Assembly: GCA_012269655.1 (NCBI GenBank)
Contig: JAAXJV010000305.1
Span: forward strand, 1 to 9,996
Length of the DNA: 9,996 nt
Origin: Pseudomonadales bacterium
Lineage (GTDB): Bacteria > Pseudomonadota > Gammaproteobacteria > Pseudomonadales > Litorivicinaceae
Reading direction: 5' to 3'
The notes beneath the pieces were generated by a model, which was not told where the DNA came from, ran no database searches, and was given only the letters and a program-made list of their open reading frames with translations. Within the stretch, counting starts at the first letter, position 1. The number at the start of each line of letters is the position of its first letter. This document shows, one piece after another, positions 6,244-9,996 of this stretch. The position numbers and the translations under genes are program-made.

Positions 6244-7470
6244 ATGTCTCGTTCAAATCCACAGTTGGGTTTGTTTGGTGGCCTCGTACTGCTCGCTACG
6301 TCGCTGCTGGGCTCCAGCGTCTTTGTCGTCCCCGTGTTAGGGGTGCAAATCGCCGGTCAAAGTTCTTTGACCTCTTGGCTAATTTTGATCGCCTTTATGG
6401 TCCCCATGGCCATGGTCTTTGGTCAACTAGGGCGCACCTATCCGCATGCCGGGGGCGTAAGCCACTGGACAGCCAGGGCGCTTGGACCCAAAGCCGAGTG
6501 GGTGATCGCCATGGTGCTTATCAGCGTTATCCCCGTCGGCCTGCCGGCCGCCTTACTACTTACCATGATCTTTTTAGAACGGTTGTTCGAGATACCCAAG
6601 CCTTGGGATTTGGCTGCGCAACTCGGCGTTCTAGCCGCGGTGTATGGCCTGAACCGAGCCGGTGTACGCGCCTCGGCTTGGGTGCAAACCGCGATCATTC
6701 TAGGTTCACTGACCTTTATTGCGACCCTGGCGTTCTCGACGCCGGTTCAAAGTCATGCAAGCCTCCCCGCACTGGGCCCCATTGCCCCAATCGCCCAAGC
6801 CGCAGGACTCATGCTGTGGTGCTTTCTGGGACTAGAAATCGTTGCCAATTTAGCCGAGGAATTCCGCAACCCAGAACGAGATATCCCCTGGGTCGTCGTC
6901 GGCGGTGTCCTGTTGGCGGGCTTGGTCTATTACCTCTGCGCGGCCACCTTGTTATCCGCAGGCTTCGAATCGGTGAAGTCAGATGCACTTTTGCAGTTGG
7001 CGGCTGACCGGCTCGGGCCTGTCGGCCTACAGCTATTGTCTGTATTTGGATTTTTGGCGTGCTTTGCCTCGCTCAACACCTATTTAAATGGATTTAGCCG
7101 GGGACTCTGGTCACTGGCCGATGAAGGAAAACTCCCCTCCTGGCTCACCCACCGTAGCGCCAAACAGGTCCCGACAGCCGCCCTCAACCTGATCGCCGCC
7201 GTTTGTTTTTGTGCAACATTGTTGTTTTATACCGATTGGCTGGACTTAGCCGAGCTGATCACACTGGCCAATGCGCACTTCGTTCTGGTTTACCTGGCTG
7301 CCATGGTCAGTGCAGTGATTTTACTGCGGGGGCTGGGTCGCTGGGTGGCGGCGCTGGGCACACTTTGCTGCGTCGGCGGATTTATCGCACTGGGCAGTGC
7401 AGCGGCCTATGGGCTGATTGTCTTGGTGGTGCTGATTTTGCTCGCACCGCCAAAAGCCAAATCGGCTTAG
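6244..7470 (+). CDS. yjeH: YjeH-like amino-acid exporter, APC superfamily
   Basis: This 408-residue, very hydrophobic inner-membrane protein has about 11-12 transmembrane segments and no signal peptide. It resembles E. coli YjeH, an exporter of methionine and branched-chain amino acids. Matching blocks include LATSLLGSSVFVVP (17-30, the unwound first helix of APC transporters), ISVIPVGLPAALL (93-105), LWCFLGLE (191-198), EEFRNPERDIP (205-215) and GFLACFASLNTYLNGFSR (269-286). It begins three nt after the panC stop with no clear Shine-Dalgarno, so it is probably translated by coupling at the end of the pcnB-folK-panBC operon. Export of valine or related compounds would fit next to PanB, which draws on the valine precursor, but that link is inference. 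Its stop overlaps the stop of the convergent regulator gene. Confidence 0.85.
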   Translation: MSRSNPQLGLFGGLVLLATSLLGSSVFVVPVLGVQIAGQSSLTSWLILIAFMVPMAMVFGQLGRTYPHAGGVSHWTARALGPKAEWVIAMVLISVIPVGLPAALLLTMIFLERLFEIPKPWDLAAQLGVLAAVYGLNRAGVRASAWVQTAIILGSLTFIATLAFSTPVQSHASLPALGPIAPIAQAAGLMLWCFLGLEIVANLAEEFRNPERDIPWVVVGGVLLAGLVYYLCAATLLSAGFESVKSDALLQLAADRLGPVGLQLLSVFGFLACFASLNTYLNGFSRGLWSLADEGKLPSWLTHRSAKQVPTAALNLIAAVCFCATLLFYTDWLDLAELITLANAHFVLVYLAAMVSAVILLRGLGRWVAALGTLCCVGGFIALGSAAAYGLIVLVVLILLAPPKAKSA

Positions 7471-8426
7471 TTTGCCTGTCTAGCTTGGCTGGCACTTAGT
7501 CCAAATTGGGCTCTAAAACTTCGGCTAAAGTGACTCGCGGTCTTAAATCCTGTCGCCAACGCCACATTCGATATACTCAAATCCGTTTGAGTTAACATAT
7601 CCCGGGCCAACTTCAGACGCATCGATAAGTAATACTGTCCCGGTGTCAGCCCAAGATGCTTTTTGAATACGACAGCAAGGTTTCGGGGCGTGGTACCGAC
7701 CTTTGAAGCCAGTTGCGCGATACTGAGGGGCTCCTCCAGGTTTTTCTCCATCATCTCGACCGCATTGCCTAAAACCAGACTTTTGATCCTGAGCCCCAGA
7801 TGTCGCTGGGTCGTATCAATTTGTTCGTGCGTCCTGACTCGATCTTGCATAAATTGCCTGGCAACCAAACGAATCAAGTCGGCCCCTTGGTGACGCCCTA
7901 TTAGATAAAGCATCATGTCCAAAGTCGAGGTGCCACCCGCGCTGGTCAAGATGTTTTGAGTGACGGTAAAAATCGAATCTTGGATCTCGATCGTTGGATA
8001 TAGCTCATGAAAGACCGGGCGATAGTCTGGCACCAGAGTACACCGCGCCTGTTCTAATATGCCTGCACGAGCCAGAGCAAATGCCCCACAGCTTATCCCA
8101 ACCACAGTCTTACCTTGCCTCGCGGCCTGGCGTAGTTGATGCTCAAACGAGGCGTCTCTGAAGGCCGGGGCCCCTTGGTAAGCACAGACGATCAACACAT
8201 CGCATTCCAAGCCCTCGTCCACGCTATGAGTCGTTTGAACATGCAAGCGGCTGGAGCTCTCGACCTGATCGCCAGCACTGGGAGCGCAAGGTGAACAGGC
8301 CAAATAATCATACAGGCCTTCGCCGGCCACTCGATTAGTGGCCGTTAAGGCTTCAATGGATAGTGAAAAGGACGTCATGGCAAAGCCAGGTATCAGAAAA
8401 AATCCGACCCGTTGAGGCTTTGCCAT
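7467..8426 (-). CDS. GlxA-type AraC family transcriptional regulator (DJ-1/PfpI domain plus AraC HTH)
   Basis: This is a 319-residue cytoplasmic regulator. Residues about 5-185 form a DJ-1/PfpI (glutamine-amidotransferase-like) sensory domain with the elbow VVGISCGAFALARAGIL (108-124), in which Cys113 sits at the nucleophile position, and TSAGGTSTLDMMLYLI (161-176). Residues about 217-316 hold the AraC DNA-binding domain with two helix-turn-helix units: SIAQLASKVGTTPRNLAVVF (235-254), and one near 285-305 ending GFKTASHFSRSFRAQFGLS. GlxA-type proteins often sense nitrogen- or carbon-containing catabolites such as betaine or carnitine; the ligand here is unknown. It is the last gene of the minus-strand cassette, starting four nt after the flavin reductase stop, and so probably regulates it. 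Ribosome site at the ATG is weak. Stop codons of this gene and the exporter overlap at 7467-7470. Confidence 0.88.
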   Translation of the reverse strand: MAKPQRVGFFLIPGFAMTSFSLSIEALTATNRVAGEGLYDYLACSPCAPSAGDQVESSSRLHVQTTHSVDEGLECDVLIVCAYQGAPAFRDASFEHQLRQAARQGKTVVGISCGAFALARAGILEQARCTLVPDYRPVFHELYPTIEIQDSIFTVTQNILTSAGGTSTLDMMLYLIGRHQGADLIRLVARQFMQDRVRTHEQIDTTQRHLGLRIKSLVLGNAVEMMEKNLEEPLSIAQLASKVGTTPRNLAVVFKKHLGLTPGQYYLSMRLKLARDMLTQTDLSISNVALATGFKTASHFSRSFRAQFGLSASQARQAN

Positions 8427-8430
8427 AGAC

Positions 8431-8901
8431 TTAACTCAATGCCTGTAAACGCCCGAGCTGACCCGCTCCGAATAAAACGGGGGGCGCCGGCTGCGCTTCA
8501 AATGCCTGGACCTGACCAATCAGAATGTCGTGATCGCCCGCCGGCACATTTTGATGTAACTCGCAGTCAAACCAAGCGATAGCGTTATCCAGTCGCAAAC
8601 GACCACTGGGCAAACGAGTGGCTGGAACACCGGCGAAGCGCTCGGCCTGCTCACCTTTGGTGAATTTCCAAACTACCTCTGCATCGGACTCGGCCAAAAT
8701 ATTGACGCAGTAACCTGCGTCTTTAAATGCGCCATAACAATTGGAGCTATGCTGGATTGACCACAACACCAAGGCTGGGTCGAGCGACACCGAAGCAAAA
8801 CTATTACAGGTCAGCCCGACATCTCCCTCGGCATATCGAGTCGTCACAATGGCAACCCCAGTTGCCCACTGACCCAGAGCATCTCTTAGCTCGCGGCTCA
8901 T
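8431..8901 (-). CDS. Flavin reductase, RutF/HpaC type (partner of a two-component monooxygenase)
   Basis: This 156-residue protein belongs to the flavin-reductase-like (split-barrel FMN) family that supplies reduced FMN or FAD to a separate oxygenase, using NAD(P)H. Diagnostic blocks are the N-terminal LGQWATGVAIVTT (9-21), GLTCNSFASVSLDPALVLWS (29-48), YCVNILA (64-70) and GDHDILIGQVQAFE (122-135). The ATG at 8901 overlaps the aldo/keto reductase stop (ATGA), and AGGAAG lies four nt before it (8905-8910), so the start is well supported. An SsuD-like FMNH2-dependent monooxygenase is encoded two genes upstream in the same operon and is the obvious partner. It is not of the SsuE flavodoxin-like fold. 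In the sulfoquinovose SMO pathway the corresponding reductase is SmoA; I infer, but cannot prove, that equivalence. Confidence 0.9.
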   Translation of the reverse strand: MSRELRDALGQWATGVAIVTTRYAEGDVGLTCNSFASVSLDPALVLWSIQHSSNCYGAFKDAGYCVNILAESDAEVVWKFTKGEQAERFAGVPATRLPSGRLRLDNAIAWFDCELHQNVPAGDHDILIGQVQAFEAQPAPPVLFGAGQLGRLQALS

Positions 8902-9800
8902 GGCACTTCCTGCCCCACGGCCGCTTCGTAGATCTCAAACCAGGTCTGACGGTCGATCTCAACTTTAAAAGCGTCTGACAAGGACGCGATACGCTCAAGA
9001 TTGTTGGTGCCCATAACAGGCAAAATTCCTGCCGGATGCGCCATCAACCACGCTACCACAACCGCATCTAAGCCCACGTCCGCCTGTTGAGCGATCGGGT
9101 CCATTACCTTACGAATCGATTGAGCTTGGGCCGTGTCACCAAAGACGGCGCCGCCGGCCAAGGGTGACCAAGCCATCGGCTTAAGCCCTAGCTTTTGGGT
9201 CAGTGCAATGTCGCCGTTTCGGAAGCACGAGGTATCCATTGGATTGATTTCAATCTGATTAGTGACCAGTGGATGATGCATGTGGGCCTGCAATAAATCC
9301 CAGTCCCATGGCTTAAAGTTGCTTACGCCAACCGCGCGAACTTTTCCGCTATCCACCAAGTCGTCCAAAGCGCGTCCGGCTTCAGCGGGATCCATAAATG
9401 GATCTGGGCGATGAATCAACATCAGATCAATGACATCCAAACCCAATTTTTGAAGCGATTGCTCTGCACTGAATTGAATGTGCGCGGCGCTAGTATCGTA
9501 GTGCTTCACTCTGCGGTCAGGGTATTTATCGGAAATCAGTTTGATTCCACATTTGGTGACGTTCTGGGTCGCCTCCAGCAGGTCTGGCCGGCTTTTCATG
9601 GCTCGTCCGAACAGCGCTTCGCATTCATAATCACCATACAAATCGGCGTGATCCATCGTCGTGATACCTTGCTCTAAGCAAGCTTCAACCTTGGCAATGA
9701 TGTGCCCATCTGAAGTATTTGAATCATCGTTCAAACGCCACATGCCATAAACCATTCGGCTGAATAGCGGCAGAGTTTCATGTAACGAAACAGTTTCCAT
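8898..9800 (-). CDS. Aldo/keto reductase, YdhF-like
   Basis: This 300-residue NAD(P)H-dependent oxidoreductase has the (beta/alpha)8 aldo/keto reductase fold. The catalytic tetrad is readable as Asp50 (TTMDHADLYG), Tyr55, Lys83 (VTKCGI) and His130 (LMLIHRPDP). Further signatures are GKVRAVGVSNF (152-162), NQIEINP (181-187) and the C-terminal cofactor segment PVMGTNNLERI (261-271). Overall it resembles E. coli YdhF, including the FSRMVYGMWRL opening and the ending in VP. It starts inside the stop of the monooxygenase gene (TAATG on the minus strand, 9802-9798) and overlaps the flavin reductase start by four nt. Placed between an FMNH2 monooxygenase and its reductase, it probably reduces the aldehyde left after oxidative desulfonation, as SmoB reduces 6-oxo-glucose. 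The substrate is inference. Confidence 0.9.
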   Translation of the reverse strand: METVSLHETLPLFSRMVYGMWRLNDDSNTSDGHIIAKVEACLEQGITTMDHADLYGDYECEALFGRAMKSRPDLLEATQNVTKCGIKLISDKYPDRRVKHYDTSAAHIQFSAEQSLQKLGLDVIDLMLIHRPDPFMDPAEAGRALDDLVDSGKVRAVGVSNFKPWDWDLLQAHMHHPLVTNQIEINPMDTSCFRNGDIALTQKLGLKPMAWSPLAGGAVFGDTAQAQSIRKVMDPIAQQADVGLDAVVVAWLMAHPAGILPVMGTNNLERIASLSDAFKVEIDRQTWFEIYEAAVGQEVP

Positions 9801-9996
9801 TATCGACGTTCTCCAACGCCCAACGGCGTTTCGGGGGTGGAAGTAGGAACACGGCCATATTCGACTGGCAGTGAACAGGTTTTTAGCTCGGGCAACACCT
9901 TGGTGCCAAAGATTTCACATTCTTGTAAGTGGGGGTAACCACTGAAAATAAAGGCCCGAATTCCCATCTTTCGATAGTCCTCGATTTTGCTTAGGA
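9800..9996 (-). CDS. FMNH2-dependent monooxygenase, SsuD-like (LLM class), C-terminal end only
   Basis: The minus-strand frame is open from the window edge to a TAA at 9802-9800 and encodes the last 65 residues of a protein whose start lies outside. The translation contains YRKMGIRAFIFSGYPHLQE, closely matching the conserved C-terminal GIDTFILSGYPHLEE block of alkanesulfonate monooxygenase SsuD as I recall it, then FGTKVLPEL and a proline-rich tail ending GVGERR. These enzymes use FMNH2 and O2 to split a carbon-sulfonate bond, releasing sulfite and an aldehyde. The stop codon overlaps the aldo/keto reductase start (TAATG), so this is the next upstream gene of the same operon. The substrate cannot be judged from the fragment; alkanesulfonate, methanesulfonate, dimethylsulfone or sulfoquinovose monooxygenases are all possible. 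Confidence 0.8.
   Translation of the reverse strand, partial: LSKIEDYRKMGIRAFIFSGYPHLQECEIFGTKVLPELKTCSLPVEYGRVPTSTPETPLGVGERR

Noticed and set aside
6375..7007. Plus-strand open frame of 210 codons inside the exporter gene
   Set aside because: It is out of frame with the YjeH-like protein, has a composition rich in Arg, Gly and Pro without any recognisable motif, and is fully explained as a shadow of a real gene.
7454..7474. AAGCC/GGCTT stem as a bidirectional terminator between convergent genes
   Set aside because: The stem is only five pairs, interrupted, and followed by just three T residues, too weak to call a terminator.

Overview
The window looks like a moderately GC-rich gammaproteobacterium of the Pseudomonadales/Oceanospirillales type. 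The strongest clue is gene order. A kinase and a sigma-54 activator resembling CbrA/CbrB are followed by an A-rich non-coding gap, then pcnB, folK, panB and panC. This is the arrangement known from Pseudomonas, where the gap holds the small RNA gene crcZ. No rRNA, tRNA, insertion sequence, phage gene or CRISPR array was seen.

Region 1 (1-2460, + strand): a membrane-anchored histidine kinase (CbrA-like, with only one membrane segment visible) and its sigma-54 response regulator (CbrB-like), separated by 8 nt. Region 2 (2461-2812): no protein gene, but it is full of signals. There is a cluster of TGTTAC/GTAACA half-sites, a site matching both the FNR/Anr consensus and (nearly) the IHF consensus, a GG-N10-GC sigma-54 promoter, about 185 nt of transcript with four runs of five AAN triplets (or nearly so), and a strong intrinsic terminator. 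I read this as a compact CrcZ-type RNA made under CbrB control, which would titrate Hfq/Crc in carbon catabolite repression.

Region 3 (2813-7470, + strand): a tight operon of pcnB (poly(A) polymerase), folK, panB, panC and a YjeH-like amino-acid exporter. Junctions are overlapping stop/start codons or very short gaps. FolK feeds the folate pathway that supplies methylene-tetrahydrofolate to PanB. PanB and PanC make pantoate and pantothenate from 2-oxoisovalerate, the valine precursor. The exporter may relate to branched-chain amino-acid overflow. The pcnB start is doubtful: a well-placed ribosome binding site precedes an AUC codon 12 codons inside the first ATG.

Region 4 (7467-9996, - strand): a convergent operon read right to left. 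It holds the end of an SsuD-like FMNH2-dependent monooxygenase, a YdhF-like aldo/keto reductase, a RutF/HpaC-type flavin reductase and a GlxA-type AraC regulator. The first three have the same protein classes and adjacency as SmoC-SmoB-SmoA of the sulfoquinovose oxidative desulfurisation pathway. The cassette may therefore oxidise a sulfonate or sulfosugar and reduce the resulting aldehyde, with the AraC protein as its local sensor. This substrate assignment is inference.
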